From NCBI RefSeq assembly GCF_018397995.1, contig NZ_BBQH01000039.1, positions 1 through 64,000 of the forward strand: a stretch of DNA of 64,000 bases, read 5' to 3'. Position numbers and translations under genes: made by a program. Below, piece after piece: positions 53,119 through 62,452 of this stretch (positions are counted from its first letter, which is position 1; each line of letters begins with the position of its first letter). The notes below the pieces were generated by a model. The model worked only from the letters and a program-made list of their open reading frames with translations. It searched no databases and was not told the origin of the DNA. The stretch comes from Rhizomonospora bruguierae. Lineage in GTDB: Bacteria; Actinomycetota; Actinomycetes; Mycobacteriales; Micromonosporaceae.

Positions 53119-53381
53119 CAGTACGAATCGACGATGTCCACGCGCACGCCGCGCCCGCCAATGGACCCGATCACCTGCCGCAGCGCCTTGGCCGTCCGGC
53201 CGCCGCGCCCGATCACGGTGCCGAGATCCTCGGGGTGCACCCGCACCTCCAGGCGCTTGCCGCGCCGGGAGTCGATCATCCGGACGCGCACGTCATCCGG
53301 ATGATCGACGATGCCCTTGACGAGGTGTTCCAGCGCCGGGCGCAGCGGGGCCTCAGCCCTGCTGCTGGCCTGCGTCCGCAC
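53118..53381 (-). CDS. KH-domain RNA-binding protein (YlqC/KhpA type)
   Basis: An 87-residue single-KH protein of the KhpA (YlqC, UPF0109) family. [20 protein letters not shown] and [20 protein letters not shown] (the GxxG loop) are conserved. It starts with GTG 29 bp inside the 3' end of rpsP, so expression is likely coupled to S16. KhpA proteins bind small RNAs and mRNA in other Gram-positives. Confidence 0.93.
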   Translation of the reverse strand: MRTQASSRAEAPLRPALEHLVKGIVDHPDDVRVRMIDSRRGKRLEVRVHPEDLGTVIGRGGRTAKALRQVIGSIGGRGVRVDIVDSY

Positions 53382-53832
53382 CAGGCTGCTCCTCGGTGGT
53401 GGTTGCCTCGGCCCGGTCGCCCTTGCCCTCGACGGGCTTGGCCGCCTTGGCCGCCTTCTTCGACGCCCTGGCCGGCGCCTCGGCCGCCACGCCAGCCGCG
53501 GCCTGCGCCTCGGCCTCGTACCGCGCCTTGCGGTCGGCCCGCTCCGGCGCGGTCAGCAGCGGCGGCGGGGCCGGCAGGCCCTTGTACTTCTGCCAGTCGC
53601 CGGTCTTCTCCAGCAGCCGCTGGACGGCCTCGCTGGGCTGGGCGCCGACGGACAGCCAGTACTGCACCCGGTCGGACTTGACCTCGATCAGCGAGGGCTC
53701 CTCCTTCGGGTGGTAGATCCCGACGTACTCGATCGCCCGGCCGTCGCGCTTGGTGCGCGAGTCGGCGACGACGATGCGGTACTGCGGGTTGCGGATCTTA
53801 CCCAACCGCATGAGCCGGATCTTTACGGCCAC
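53353..53832 (-). CDS. rpsP: 30S ribosomal protein S16
   Basis: A 159-residue S16. The conserved domain is the first 80 residues ([57 protein letters not shown]). A long Ala/Lys/Glu tail follows, about twice the usual length of the protein and typical of actinobacteria. GTG 53832 has GGTAGGAG upstream. First gene of the rpsP-KH-rimM-trmD operon; its leader is in 53833-54102, where I see no gene. Confidence 0.96.
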   Translation of the reverse strand: MAVKIRLMRLGKIRNPQYRIVVADSRTKRDGRAIEYVGIYHPKEEPSLIEVKSDRVQYWLSVGAQPSEAVQRLLEKTGDWQKYKGLPAPPPLLTAPERADRKARYEAEAQAAAGVAAEAPARASKKAAKAAKPVEGKGDRAEATTTEEQPGADAGQQQG

Positions 53833-54102
53833 GTTGTGCTCGCTCCTACCTGGCTGAAAGCTGAGCGCACCGGCAGGCACCGTGGGGTGGCGCCAAGCGG
53901 CGGCTCGGGACTGGCATCGCGTCCGGGTTAGAGGGCGCCGGACGCGCACCGGATACCAGCGCACCATTCTGCCAGACGCCACCCCCGCCCACCGAATCGG
54001 CGCCCCCACCCCGCCGACCCCTTCGCCGACTTTGGGGTTATGGCGTCCGGTTTCGGGCTTATACACCGGCTACGACTCCAAGATTGGCGGCGCGGGAGCG
54101 GG

Positions 54103-54648
54103 TTAGAGCAGGTCGGCCGCGCTCACCACGCGCCCGAAGTTGCCCTCGATGTTCGCGGCGGTGACGGCGGCGAACTGGTCCGCCGTGACATCGCCCTCGG
54201 TGAAGGTGTACGTCGCGTCCAGCGCGAACAGCACGTCGTACCCGAGGTCGCCGGCCAGCCGCGCGGTGGTCTCGCAGCAGCGGTTGGTCTGCACCCCCGT
54301 CACCACCACCTGCCGGACGCCGTTGGCGGTCAGCCAGGCCCCAAGATCCGGCGTGCCGTGGAAGGCCGAGTGCACGCTCTTGACGACCTCCAGCGCCGGC
54401 GACAGCCCCGCCACCACCGCCTTGTACGCGTGACCGGGGTGCTCCGGGCGCAGCGGCGACGCGGGATTGGTGGACGCGTGCCGGACCCGCACGACCGGCC
54501 GCCCCGCCGCCGACCAGGCCGCCGCGAGGGCCGCGATGTTCGCCTCGGCCTCCGGGTTGTTGCGCTTACCCCAGTAGGACTCGTCGTCGAAGGCGGCCTG
54601 CACGTCGATGACCAGCAGCGCGGCGCCTGCGTCCAATGCGATCGTCAT
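54103..54648 (-). CDS. Isochorismatase-family cysteine hydrolase
   Basis: A 181-residue isochorismatase-like hydrolase. ALLVIDVQAAFDDESYWGKR carries the catalytic Asp, the Lys is near residue 90 (EVVKSVHSAFHGT), and VVVTGVQTNRCCETTARLAG contains the nucleophilic Cys. This group includes nicotinamidases and N-carbamoyl hydrolases; the substrate is open. It lies upstream of rpsP on the same strand, 270 bp away. Confidence 0.92.
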   Translation of the reverse strand: MTIALDAGAALLVIDVQAAFDDESYWGKRNNPEAEANIAALAAAWSAAGRPVVRVRHASTNPASPLRPEHPGHAYKAVVAGLSPALEVVKSVHSAFHGTPDLGAWLTANGVRQVVVTGVQTNRCCETTARLAGDLGYDVLFALDATYTFTEGDVTADQFAAVTAANIEGNFGRVVSAADLL

Positions 54649-54744
54649 GCCGTTGATCGTGCTGGTCCGCCCGTACCCGGACGAGTGGCAGCCAAGCCAG
54701 CCCTCGCAAGATTCCCGCCACATTCCACATCGATACCAGGCTGA

Positions 54745-55531
54745 CCTCCTGGTACCGGGGAACGTCCGCCAGATGGTCGACCTGGGGCTGCTGTCCGTGG
54801 CGGCACCCCCCCCGCGGTCCCGGCCGTCACCGACGCGTCGTCGGCGGCGGACGCGGCGCGGGCGGTGCGCGAGGTACTCGGCATCGGTCTCGAGCCCGTC
54901 CCGTCCATGTCCGACACCTGCGAAAGGCTCGGCCTGTTGGTTCTGCCTACGCAGCTTCCCGGTGACGGCGCTTCGGTCAGTGTGGGCGGCCTGGGCGTGG
55001 CGGTGATCAGTACGGCCGGCGATCCGGGTCGTCGCCGCGCACGAACTGGGGCGTTTCCTGATCGGTGACGAGTACTCGTCCGACCTCGCCGTGCACGCGT
55101 CACGAAGTGAGCGGGAGGCACTGATCAACTCGTTCGCCGCCGAGTTCCTCCTGCCGCGGGGCGCCGTCCGGGCACAATGGAGCACCGTCACGGCAGATCC
55201 CGGCAACGGCAGGACGGCAGCGGTCAGGCTGTCCGCGCGGTACCGCGTCTCCTGGACCCTCACCCTCCAGCAGCTACGCAACGCACGGGCCGTCGGCGCC
55301 GAGCCGCTCACCCGCTGGCGCAACACCGCTCCGACCAGAGCGGAGCTGTTAGACGCCGCGGGATGGGAACCCCGGCCGGACCTTCTCCCAGGACAGGTTC
55401 CGCCACGTTACGCCCGCGCCGTTCTGGCCGCCTTCGCACACGGGTTGATCAATGCCGCGCGCACCGTTGAGCTGCTGCACGGGCAGGTGACGGCCGAGGA
55501 CCTACCGCCGCGCCAGGAGGACGCGGAATGA
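54745..55531 (+). pseudogene. ImmA/IrrE-type metallopeptidase, frameshifted and truncated
   Basis: Remnant of an ImmA/IrrE (M78) protein. In frame 1 an upstream part reads ARAVREVLGIG ... CERLGLLVLPTQLPGDGASV up to GDPGRRR. The reading then has to shift to another frame near 55028, where VVAAHELGRFLIGDEYSSDL and INSFAAEFLLPRGAVRAQW continue to the stop at 55531. The HExxH zinc motif is HELGR: the second His is lost. No N-terminal helix-turn-helix or good start is left, and an 8-C run near 54816 marks another likely slip. Plus strand, between minus-strand housekeeping genes. Confidence 0.75.
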
Positions 55532-55727
55532 CTATGCCGACGCAGCGGCGAGGGCAACGGTGCCTCGTGCGGGCTGACGGCCGCGTCCGCGAGCGCGACT
55601 GCCCTGCGGCCCGGGCGAGTTCACGGCGTGGGCCGCTCGGGTCGGCCTGCCGCTCGATCCGCTCCCCGCCGGCGCGCGGGACGCGACCGATGTTCACGAA
55701 GACGCGCGGGGCCTTTCCCAGCCGTGA
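55528..55727 (+). pseudogene. Decayed partner gene of the ImmA/IrrE locus
   Basis: An ATGA overlap (55528) marks a second gene, but no long frame follows. The first codons MTMPTQRRGQRCLV and a later stretch in another frame, FTAWAARVGLPLDPLPAGAR, ending DARGLSQP at a TGA (55725-55727), look protein-like and are out of register. ImmA/IrrE genes are often followed by a toxin-like or PIN-like gene; this could be one, but I cannot identify it. Confidence 0.4.
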
Positions 55728-55897
55728 GGGCGGGTGGGGTCGGGCCATGCCGGGTCGGGGCGGAAGTCCGGCATGGAGCCGTCGAACGGGAACCGGCCCG
55801 CTTCGGCCAGCGCCACCGGCTCCTCCCCCGCCGCCCGGATTCGCTTCGCCTCCTCGGCGGTCCGCCGCAGGATCGCGCGGACGGGGGTGAAGGTCAT
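55694..55897 (-). CDS. Small protein resembling the C-terminus of DUF402
   Basis: A 67-residue frame starting by ATGA overlap with the DUF402 gene. Its second half, AGRFPFDGSMPDFRPDPAWP, mirrors AGDFPFDGTWTDFHPDPAWP at the end of the neighbour, including the closing GWxRP. The first half also aligns loosely (AEEAKRIRAAGEEPVALAEA with the Glu/Ala helix there). It looks like a tandem duplication of the DUF402 tail that became a separate small gene. Function unknown. Confidence 0.6.
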   Translation of the reverse strand: MTFTPVRAILRRTAEEAKRIRAAGEEPVALAEAGRFPFDGSMPDFRPDPAWPDPTRPHGWERPRASS

Positions 55898-56544
55898 ACG
55901 ATCACCGGGGGTCGGTCCCAGCCGGGCACCAACGGCGGCGTCGGCCAGGCGGGGTCGGGGTGGAAGTCGGTCCAGGTGCCGTCGAAGGGGAAGTCGCCCG
56001 CCTCGATCAGTTTGACGACCCGCTCGCCTTCGGCGCGCACCGCCGCCTCGTCCGCCACCCAGTATTGCCCGGGGTGGGCGAGGCGCTCGGTGAACTCGTC
56101 CTCGTCCTTCCACTCCCAGGTGCGGTCCGGGCGTACGACGATGTCCAGATCCTGGTCGACCATGTCGACGCCGGTCGCGCCGCCCGGGTCGGACCAGCGG
56201 ACGGCGGGCTCCTCAAGGTTGACGTACCAGGCGGTGAAGCGGTCGGTGTCGTCGCGGAACCACCAGACGGAGTGGGCGGCGTCGGGCGGCATGAGTTTGA
56301 GCACCCCGGGCCCGGCCCACTCGCCGACCACGGGACGGTGCGGACCGCGCGCCCACTCGATGAACGGCAACTCACGCAGGAAGCGGCCGTCGTGGTACGC
56401 CTCGTTGACCACCGTGGTGCCGCGGGCGACCCAGACCAGCAGACCGCGCTCGTCGTCGCTGACCACGCGGGCCGGGCGCACCCAGGCGATCCGGCCGCGG
56501 CGCACGTTGCGGTGCAGGATGACCTCGCCGGGGGTGAACCGCAT
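55894..56544 (-). CDS. DUF402 domain protein
   Basis: A 216-residue DUF402 protein. This fold is shared with nucleoside di/triphosphate phosphatases and the RNase AU-1/FAU-1 tail. Segments: RFTPGEVILHRNVRRGRIAW, FRDDTDRFTAWYVNLEEPAV, GVDMVDQDLDIVVRPDRTWE and KDEDEFTERL. The Asp-rich DMVDQDLDIVV is the likely metal site. It ends by ATGA overlap with the small tail-like gene. It follows proS by 14 bp. Confidence 0.9.
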   Translation of the reverse strand: MRFTPGEVILHRNVRRGRIAWVRPARVVSDDERGLLVWVARGTTVVNEAYHDGRFLRELPFIEWARGPHRPVVGEWAGPGVLKLMPPDAAHSVWWFRDDTDRFTAWYVNLEEPAVRWSDPGGATGVDMVDQDLDIVVRPDRTWEWKDEDEFTERLAHPGQYWVADEAAVRAEGERVVKLIEAGDFPFDGTWTDFHPDPAWPTPPLVPGWDRPPVIV

Positions 56545-56558
56545 TCCGGGCGGCCCGC

Positions 56559-57965
56559 TCAGTAGGCGCGGGCCAGGACCGCCAACAGGTCGGGTTCGGT
56601 TTCCGAGTCGGGGACCGAGCCGTCCGGGCGGATCAGGCAGCGGACCGTGACCGCCTGCGTGTTGGCCTTGCGCTCGCCCTGCTCGCCGACCGCCGACCAC
56701 GGCACCCGGGCCCACCCGGTGGCGGCCGCCTCGATCGCGTCGTTGAGGTTGGTCACGTCGACCGTGTTGGCCTCGCGCCGGGCCAGCGCCTCGTCGTGCA
56801 GGGCCTGCTGGTCGGCGGCGAGCGCCGCGGTGACCGCGCCCACCACGTCGGGCACCGCCGTCGGGGTCTTGCCGCCGTCGACGCGGCGCACCACGGTCAC
56901 GGTGCCGGCGGCGAGGTCCCGCGGGCCCACCTCGATCCGGACCGGGTACCCCTTGAGCTCGGCGTCCACGGCGCGCCGGCCGAAGGCCGTGTCCACCCGG
57001 TCGTCGAAGCCGACCCGGACGCCCGCGTCGCGCAGCGCGTCCCGGATCTTCGCCGCCGCCTCGGCCACCCCGTCGCCGGACTTGACGATCATCACGTACG
57101 CCTGGATCGGCGCCAGCCGGGGCGGCACCCGCAGCCCGTTGTCGTCGCCGTGGCACATGATCATGCCGCCGAGCATCCGGGTGGACGTGCCCCAGCTCGT
57201 GGTCCAGGCGTACTCCCGGCCGCCGGTCGGGCCCGAGTACGCGATCTCGAACGCCTTGGCGAAGTTCTGCCCCAGCTCGTGCGAGGTGCCCAGTTGCAGG
57301 GCCTTGCCGTCGCCCATCATGCCCTCGAGGGTGAGCGTGTTGGTGGCCCCGGCGAACCGCTCACCGGCCGTCTTGCGGCCGACCAGCACCGGGATGCCGA
57401 CCACGCCGACCAGGAAGTCCTCGTACACCTCGTGCAGGATCTTGCGGGCGTAGTCGCGCGCGTCGGCCTCGGTGGCGTGCGCCGTGTGCCCCTCCTGCCA
57501 GAGGAACTCGGAGGTGCGCAGGAAGACCCGGGGCCGAAGCTCCCACCGGACCACGTTGGCCCACTGGTTGAGCAGCAGCGGCAGGTCCCGGTACGAGTCG
57601 ACCCACTTGGCCATGAACTCGCCGATGACCGTCTCGCTGGTCGGGCGGACCACCACCGGCTCGGCCAGTTCCTTGCCGCCGCCGTGGGTCACCACCGCCA
57701 GCTCCGGCGAGAAGCCCTCCACGTGCTGGGCCTCGCGGCGCAGGTAGCTCTCCGGGATGAACAGCGGGAAGTACGCGTTCTGCGCGCCGGCCGCCTTGAT
57801 CCGGGCGTCCATCTCCGCCTGCATGCGCTCCCAGATGGCGTACCCGGCCGGTCGGATCACCATCGTGCCGCGGACCGGGCCGTTGTCGGCCAGCTCCGCC
57901 TTCGCGATCAGATCCTGGTACCAGCGGGGAAAGTCCTCCGCACGGGGAGTGAGCACGCGCGCCAT
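56559..57965 (-). CDS. proS: Prolyl-tRNA synthetase, type 3
   Basis: A 468-residue class II ProRS of the archaeal/eukaryal-like type 3, without the bacterial editing insert. Motif 1 region GTMVIRPAGYAIWERMQAEM, motif 2 RPRVFLRTSEFLWQEGHTA, motif 3 near GTSTRMLGGMIMCHGDD. The anticodon domain is about 285-390, and the C-terminal zinc-like domain is reduced, ending LLAVLARAY. Minus strand, head of a small group with the DUF402 genes. Confidence 0.96.
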   Translation of the reverse strand: MARVLTPRAEDFPRWYQDLIAKAELADNGPVRGTMVIRPAGYAIWERMQAEMDARIKAAGAQNAYFPLFIPESYLRREAQHVEGFSPELAVVTHGGGKELAEPVVVRPTSETVIGEFMAKWVDSYRDLPLLLNQWANVVRWELRPRVFLRTSEFLWQEGHTAHATEADARDYARKILHEVYEDFLVGVVGIPVLVGRKTAGERFAGATNTLTLEGMMGDGKALQLGTSHELGQNFAKAFEIAYSGPTGGREYAWTTSWGTSTRMLGGMIMCHGDDNGLRVPPRLAPIQAYVMIVKSGDGVAEAAAKIRDALRDAGVRVGFDDRVDTAFGRRAVDAELKGYPVRIEVGPRDLAAGTVTVVRRVDGGKTPTAVPDVVGAVTAALAADQQALHDEALARREANTVDVTNLNDAIEAAATGWARVPWSAVGEQGERKANTQAVTVRCLIRPDGSVPDSETEPDLLAVLARAY

Positions 57966-57989
57966 GACCGCACATCCTAGCCGGGAGGG

Positions 57990-59081
57990 TTACCGGGGCC
58001 GGCCCCGGAGCACGAGGTGCCGGGGGTTGCGCAGCGCCCGCAGGTCCACGCGCGGATCCTCGTCGTAGACGGTCAGGTCCGCCAGCCCGCCCTCGACCAG
58101 CCCCGGCACGCCGAGCCACTCCCGGGCGCCCCAGGACGCGGCGGCCAGCACCTCCTCGACGCCCAGGCCGGCGTGCTCGCGCAGCAGCAGCATCTCCTCC
58201 ACCGCCAGGCCGTGGTCGATGCCGCCGCCCGCGTCGGTGCCCACGTAGATCGGCACGCCGGCGCCGTGCGCGGCGCCGACCAGCGCCGGGAAGCCGTCCC
58301 GCAGGGCCAGCATGTGCTTGGCGTACCCCGGGAACTTCTCCCGCGCCCGGTCGGCGATCTCGCCGAAGGTCTGAATGTTGATCATCGTGGGGACCAGCGC
58401 CGTGCCGCGCCGGGCCATCTCCTCGATGATCTCCGGCGAGAGCCCGGTGCCGTGCTCCACGCAGTCGATGCCGGCGCGCACCAGGGTGGCGACCGCCTCC
58501 TCGCCGAACGTGTGCGCCGTGACCCGCGCCCCGGCCGCGTGCGCCGCCTCGACGGCCGCCGCCAGCGTCGCGTCGTCCCAGGCGGGGCCGAGGTCGCCGC
58601 GGCCCCGGTCCAGCCAGTCGCCGACCAGCTTGACCCAGCCGGTCCCGGCCGCCGCCTGCTCGGCCACCGCCTCGGCCACCCGCTCCGCCGGCACCTCCAG
58701 TCCGATGTCCCGCAGGTACCGCTTGACCGGCGCCACGTGCCGCCCCGCCCGGACCAGGCGCGGCACGTCCGGGTCGCCGTCCAGTTCCGGATACGGGATG
58801 GGCGAGCCGGCATCCCGGATCGCGAGCACCCCCGCCTCCCGGTCGAGGACGGCCAGGCGCTTCGCCTGCGCCACGGACGTGATCGGCGTACCACCCCGCG
58901 CGATACCGATGTGGCAGTGCGCGTCCACCAGCCCGGGCAGGATGAACCCGCCGTCGACCAGGGTGGTCGCCCCCGGCACCGGCTCGAACGTGACCCGGTC
59001 ACCGACCAGCCACACGTCGCGCACCTCGTCGTCGGGGAGCAGGACTCCCCGCACGTGCAGCGCCTCCGCCACCCGGCTCAC
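57990..59081 (-). CDS. Amidohydrolase-superfamily protein
   Basis: A 363-residue amidohydrolase. LVDAHCHIGIARG holds the HxH metal pair (near residue 55), VTAHTFGEEAV and DCVEHGTGLSPE the further His residues, and YVGTDAGGGIDHGLAVEEM the final Asp. GLADLTVYDEDPRVDLRAL is the usual C-terminal barrel. The GTG overlaps the ffh stop as GTGA. Imidazolonepropionase-like or prolidase-like activity is possible; the substrate is unknown. Confidence 0.9.
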   Translation of the reverse strand: MSRVAEALHVRGVLLPDDEVRDVWLVGDRVTFEPVPGATTLVDGGFILPGLVDAHCHIGIARGGTPITSVAQAKRLAVLDREAGVLAIRDAGSPIPYPELDGDPDVPRLVRAGRHVAPVKRYLRDIGLEVPAERVAEAVAEQAAAGTGWVKLVGDWLDRGRGDLGPAWDDATLAAAVEAAHAAGARVTAHTFGEEAVATLVRAGIDCVEHGTGLSPEIIEEMARRGTALVPTMINIQTFGEIADRAREKFPGYAKHMLALRDGFPALVGAAHGAGVPIYVGTDAGGGIDHGLAVEEMLLLREHAGLGVEEVLAAASWGAREWLGVPGLVEGGLADLTVYDEDPRVDLRALRNPRHLVLRGRPR

Positions 59082-60634
59082 TCCTTCGGCGGGCGCTTGG
59101 TGAGCTTGTTGAAGTCGATCTTCGGAAGGGTGAAGCCCGGGGGGAGGCCCTCGGCGCCGGTCAGCGCGCCCGGGTCCAGACCCGGCGGGAGCTGGGGCAC
59201 ACCGCCCGGGAAGCCGCCCGCGCCGATCCGCGGCGCACCCTGCCCTCCGCTGCGCGAACGCTGCGAACCCTTCGCGTTCTTCCGCTTGTTCTTCGGCGAC
59301 TTGGTGGCCTTGCGCCGGCCGGGCAGGCCCATCATGCCGCCCATCTGCTTCATCATCTTCTGCGCGTCGGCGAACCGGTTGAGCAGCTGGTTCACGTCCA
59401 TCACCGTGACCCCGGAGCCGTTGGCGATGCGGGCCCGCCGGGAGCCGTTGATGACCTTCGGGTTCTGCCGCTCGCCGGGGGTCATCGACCGGATGATCGC
59501 GGTGATCCGGTCGAAGTGCTTGTCGTCCAGCTCGGCGAGCTGGTCCTTCATCTGCCCCATGCCGGGCAGCATGCCGAGCACGTTGGCGATCGGCCCCATC
59601 CGCCGGACCGCCATCAGCTGCTCGAGGAAGTCCTCCAGCGTGAACCGCTCGCCACCGAGCAGCTTCGCCGTCATCTTCTCCTTCTGCCCGGCGTCGAACG
59701 CCGACTCGGCCTGCTCGATGAGCGTGAGCACGTCGCCCATGCCGAGGATCCGGCTGGCCATCCGGTCGGGGTGGAAGACGTCGAAGTCCTCCAGTTTCTC
59801 GCCGGTGGACGCGAACAGGATCGGCTGGCCGGTCACGTGCCGGACCGACAGCGCCGCGCCGCCGCGCGCGTCGCCGTCCAGCTTGGACAGCACGACGCCG
59901 GTGATGCCGACGCCGTCGCGGAACGCCTCGGCGGTACTCACCGCGTCCTGGCCGATCATCGCGTCGATCACGAAGATGACCTCGTCCGGCTGGACCGCGT
60001 CGCGGATCGCGGCCGCCTGCGCCATCATCTCCGCGTCCACGCCGAGCCGGCCGGCGGTGTCGATGATGACGATGTCCCGGGCGGCCCGGGTGGCGTGGTC
60101 GATCGAGCGGCGGGCCACCTCGATCGGGTCACCGACGCCGTTGCCGGGCTCCGGCGCGTACACCTCGACCCCGGCCCGCCCACCGAGCACCTGGAGCTGG
60201 CCGACGGCGTTGGGGCGCTGGAGGTCGGCGGCGACCAGCATCGGCTGGTGGCCCTGCAGGCTCAGGTGCCGGGCCAGCTTGCCGGCCAGGGTGGTCTTAC
60301 CGGAGCCCTGGAGACCGGCCAGCATGATCACGGTCGGCGGCTGCTTGGCGAACCGGAGCCGGCGGGCCTCGCCGCCGAGGATGCCGACCAGCTCCTCGTG
60401 CACGATCTTGATGACCTGCTGCGCCGGGTTCAGCGCCTGCGACACCTCGGCGCCGCGGGCGCGCTCCTTGACGGCGTTGATGAACACCTTGACCACCGGC
60501 AGGGCGACGTCCGCCTCCAGCAGCGCCAGGCGGATCTCCCGCGCGGTGGCGTCGATGTCGGCTTCGGTCAGCCGGCCCTTGCCGCGCAGCTTCGTGAAGA
60601 TGCCCGAGAGGCGGTCGCTGAGAGTGTCAAACAC
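59078..60634 (-). CDS. ffh: Signal recognition particle GTPase Ffh
   Basis: A 518-residue SRP54. The N domain (about 1-90) is followed by the G domain with GLQGSGKTTLAGKLARHL, IIDTAGRLGVDAEMM and LSKLDGDARGG. The Met-rich M domain (about 320-440) has MKQMGGMMGLPGRRK and binds 4.5S RNA and signal sequences. The Gly/Pro tail is long. It is translationally coupled to the amidohydrolase downstream. Confidence 0.97.
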   Translation of the reverse strand: MFDTLSDRLSGIFTKLRGKGRLTEADIDATAREIRLALLEADVALPVVKVFINAVKERARGAEVSQALNPAQQVIKIVHEELVGILGGEARRLRFAKQPPTVIMLAGLQGSGKTTLAGKLARHLSLQGHQPMLVAADLQRPNAVGQLQVLGGRAGVEVYAPEPGNGVGDPIEVARRSIDHATRAARDIVIIDTAGRLGVDAEMMAQAAAIRDAVQPDEVIFVIDAMIGQDAVSTAEAFRDGVGITGVVLSKLDGDARGGAALSVRHVTGQPILFASTGEKLEDFDVFHPDRMASRILGMGDVLTLIEQAESAFDAGQKEKMTAKLLGGERFTLEDFLEQLMAVRRMGPIANVLGMLPGMGQMKDQLAELDDKHFDRITAIIRSMTPGERQNPKVINGSRRARIANGSGVTVMDVNQLLNRFADAQKMMKQMGGMMGLPGRRKATKSPKNKRKNAKGSQRSRSGGQGAPRIGAGGFPGGVPQLPPGLDPGALTGAEGLPPGFTLPKIDFNKLTKRPPKE

Positions 60635-60689
60635 CCTGCAAGGGTAGCCGGAACCCGCCCGGACCCGCCGGGCGCCGCCGGCCTGCCGG

Positions 60690-61346
60690 TCAGGGGTCGA
60701 CGAGGCCGGACTGGTACGCGAACACGACCAGTTGCGCCCGGTCCCGGGCGCCGAGCTTGACCATGGCCCGGCTGACGTGGGTGCGGGCGGTCGCCGGGCT
60801 GACCACCAGCCGCTCGGCGATCTCGTCGTTGCTCAGCCCAGCACCGACCAGCCCCACGATCTCGCGCTCCCGCTCGGTCAGCGACCCCAGCCGGGGGTGC
60901 GGCCGGGGCACCCGGGCCGGCCGGGTGGCGAACTCGCGGACCACCCGCCGGGTCACCGACGGCGACAGCAGCGCCTCCCCCTCGGCGACCAGCCGGATCG
61001 CGCGCAGCAGTTCGGCCGGCCGGGTGTCCTTGATCAGGAAGCCGCTGGCGCCGTGCCGCAGCGCGTCGAAGACGTACTCGTCCAGCTCGAACGTGGTCAG
61101 CACGATGACCCGGGTGGCGGCCAGCGCCGGGTCGGCCACGATCCGCCGGGTCGCCTCGATGCCGTCGATGCCGGGCATCCGCACGTCCATCAGCACCACG
61201 TCGGGGCGCAGGTCGGTGGCGAGCCGCAGCGCGGCCAGCCCGTCCGCGGCCTCGCCGGCCACCGTCAGGTCGTCCTCGCTCTCCAGCAGGGCACGCAGCC
61301 CCAGCCGGACCAGGTCCTGGTCGTCGGCGATCAGCACGGAGATCAT
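60690..61346 (-). CDS. NarL/LuxR-type response regulator
   Basis: A 218-residue response regulator. The receiver domain (1-120) has the acidic pair in IADDQD, the phosphorylated Asp54 in VVLMDVRMPG, the Thr in VLTTFELDE and Lys in FLIKDTRP. The LuxR helix-turn-helix (about 153-215) has LTEREREIVGLVGAGLSNDE and TARTHVSRAMVKLGARDRA. ATGA overlap with the kinase gene. It probably regulates the ABC exporter genes upstream. Confidence 0.95.
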   Translation of the reverse strand: MISVLIADDQDLVRLGLRALLESEDDLTVAGEAADGLAALRLATDLRPDVVLMDVRMPGIDGIEATRRIVADPALAATRVIVLTTFELDEYVFDALRHGASGFLIKDTRPAELLRAIRLVAEGEALLSPSVTRRVVREFATRPARVPRPHPRLGSLTEREREIVGLVGAGLSNDEIAERLVVSPATARTHVSRAMVKLGARDRAQLVVFAYQSGLVDP

Positions 61347-62452
61347 CGAGCCGCCACCGGCAGCGTGGCCCGCACCCGGAAGCCCCGCCCGTCCCGGGGG
61401 CCGGCGGTGAACTCGCCGCCCACGGCGGTCACCCGCTCCCGCATGCCGCTGATGCCGTGCCCCGCCGCGAACCCGGCGGCACCGGCGCCCGTATCGAGCA
61501 CCTCGATGTCCACGGCGCCCTCCCGGTACCCGACGCGCACCTGGGCGGTGGTCGCGCCGGCGTGCCGCAGCACGTTGGTCAGCGACTCCTGCACCACCCG
61601 GTACGCGGCCAGGTCCAGCGCCGCGGGCAGGTCGTGCGGCTCGCCGGTGGTGGTCAACGTCACCGGGACCCCCGCCGCCCGGACCCGCTCCAGCAGGTCG
61701 GCCAGGCGCCCCAGGCCGGGGCCGGGCTGGCGGGGGGCCCGGACGACGGTCAGCGTGGCCCGCAACTCGTCCAGCGCCTCCCGGCTGGACCGGCCGATCG
61801 CGGCCAGCGCCTCCCGGGCCGGCTCCGCCCCGGGGACCGGCCGCTTGGCGAGCAGGTGCAGCGCCACCTCGGCCTGCATGGTGATCGCCGCGAGCCCGTG
61901 CCCCACCACGTCGTGCACCTCCTGGGCGATGCGCAGGCGCTCCTCGTCGGCGTACCGGCGCTGCGCCTCGGCCCGGCCGCGCGCCTGCCCCTCCTGGTAC
62001 AGCCGCAGGCTCAGCCCCACCGCGAAGGGTACGACGATCCACGCCGACGCGGGGACCACGGCGACCAGCCCCAGCGGCTGCGCCGCGTTGACGAAGACGT
62101 GTACCAGCAGCAGCGGCAGCGCCGCCAGGCAGCCGATCGTGGCGCGCAGCGGCGGCTCGTGCCGGGCCACCGAGTACACCGCCACCATGAACGAGAGCAG
62201 GACCGGCCCGTACGGGTGGCCCAGCGCCAGGTACGCCGAGGTGGCGACCGTGGTGACCGCGAGCGTGCCCAGCGGCCACCGCCGCCGCAGCGCGACCGAC
62301 AGGGCGGCGGCGGCCACGAGCGCGTAGCCGACCGGGTCCGGCGGGATCGTCCCGGGCTGGCGCCGGCCGGCCGGCTCCGAGCCGAACTGGCCGATGACGA
62401 GCAGGGCGGCGGCCAGCGCCGCATCCGCCGCCCACACCCGCCCGCGCGTCAC
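61343..62452 (-). CDS. DesK/NarX-type sensor histidine kinase
   Basis: A 369-residue kinase. Four to six membrane helices (about 8-140) come first, then a HisKA_3 dimer domain with RIAQEVHDVVGHGLAAITMQ (phospho-His in EVHD). The ATPase follows with VVQESLTNVLRHAGATTAQV and DTGAGAAGFAAGHGISGMRE. There is no large extracellular sensor, so it probably senses through the membrane, as kinases tied to exporters do. GTG 62452 overlaps the permease stop as GTGA. Confidence 0.94.
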   Translation of the reverse strand: MTRGRVWAADAALAAALLVIGQFGSEPAGRRQPGTIPPDPVGYALVAAAALSVALRRRWPLGTLAVTTVATSAYLALGHPYGPVLLSFMVAVYSVARHEPPLRATIGCLAALPLLLVHVFVNAAQPLGLVAVVPASAWIVVPFAVGLSLRLYQEGQARGRAEAQRRYADEERLRIAQEVHDVVGHGLAAITMQAEVALHLLAKRPVPGAEPAREALAAIGRSSREALDELRATLTVVRAPRQPGPGLGRLADLLERVRAAGVPVTLTTTGEPHDLPAALDLAAYRVVQESLTNVLRHAGATTAQVRVGYREGAVDIEVLDTGAGAAGFAAGHGISGMRERVTAVGGEFTAGPRDGRGFRVRATLPVAAR

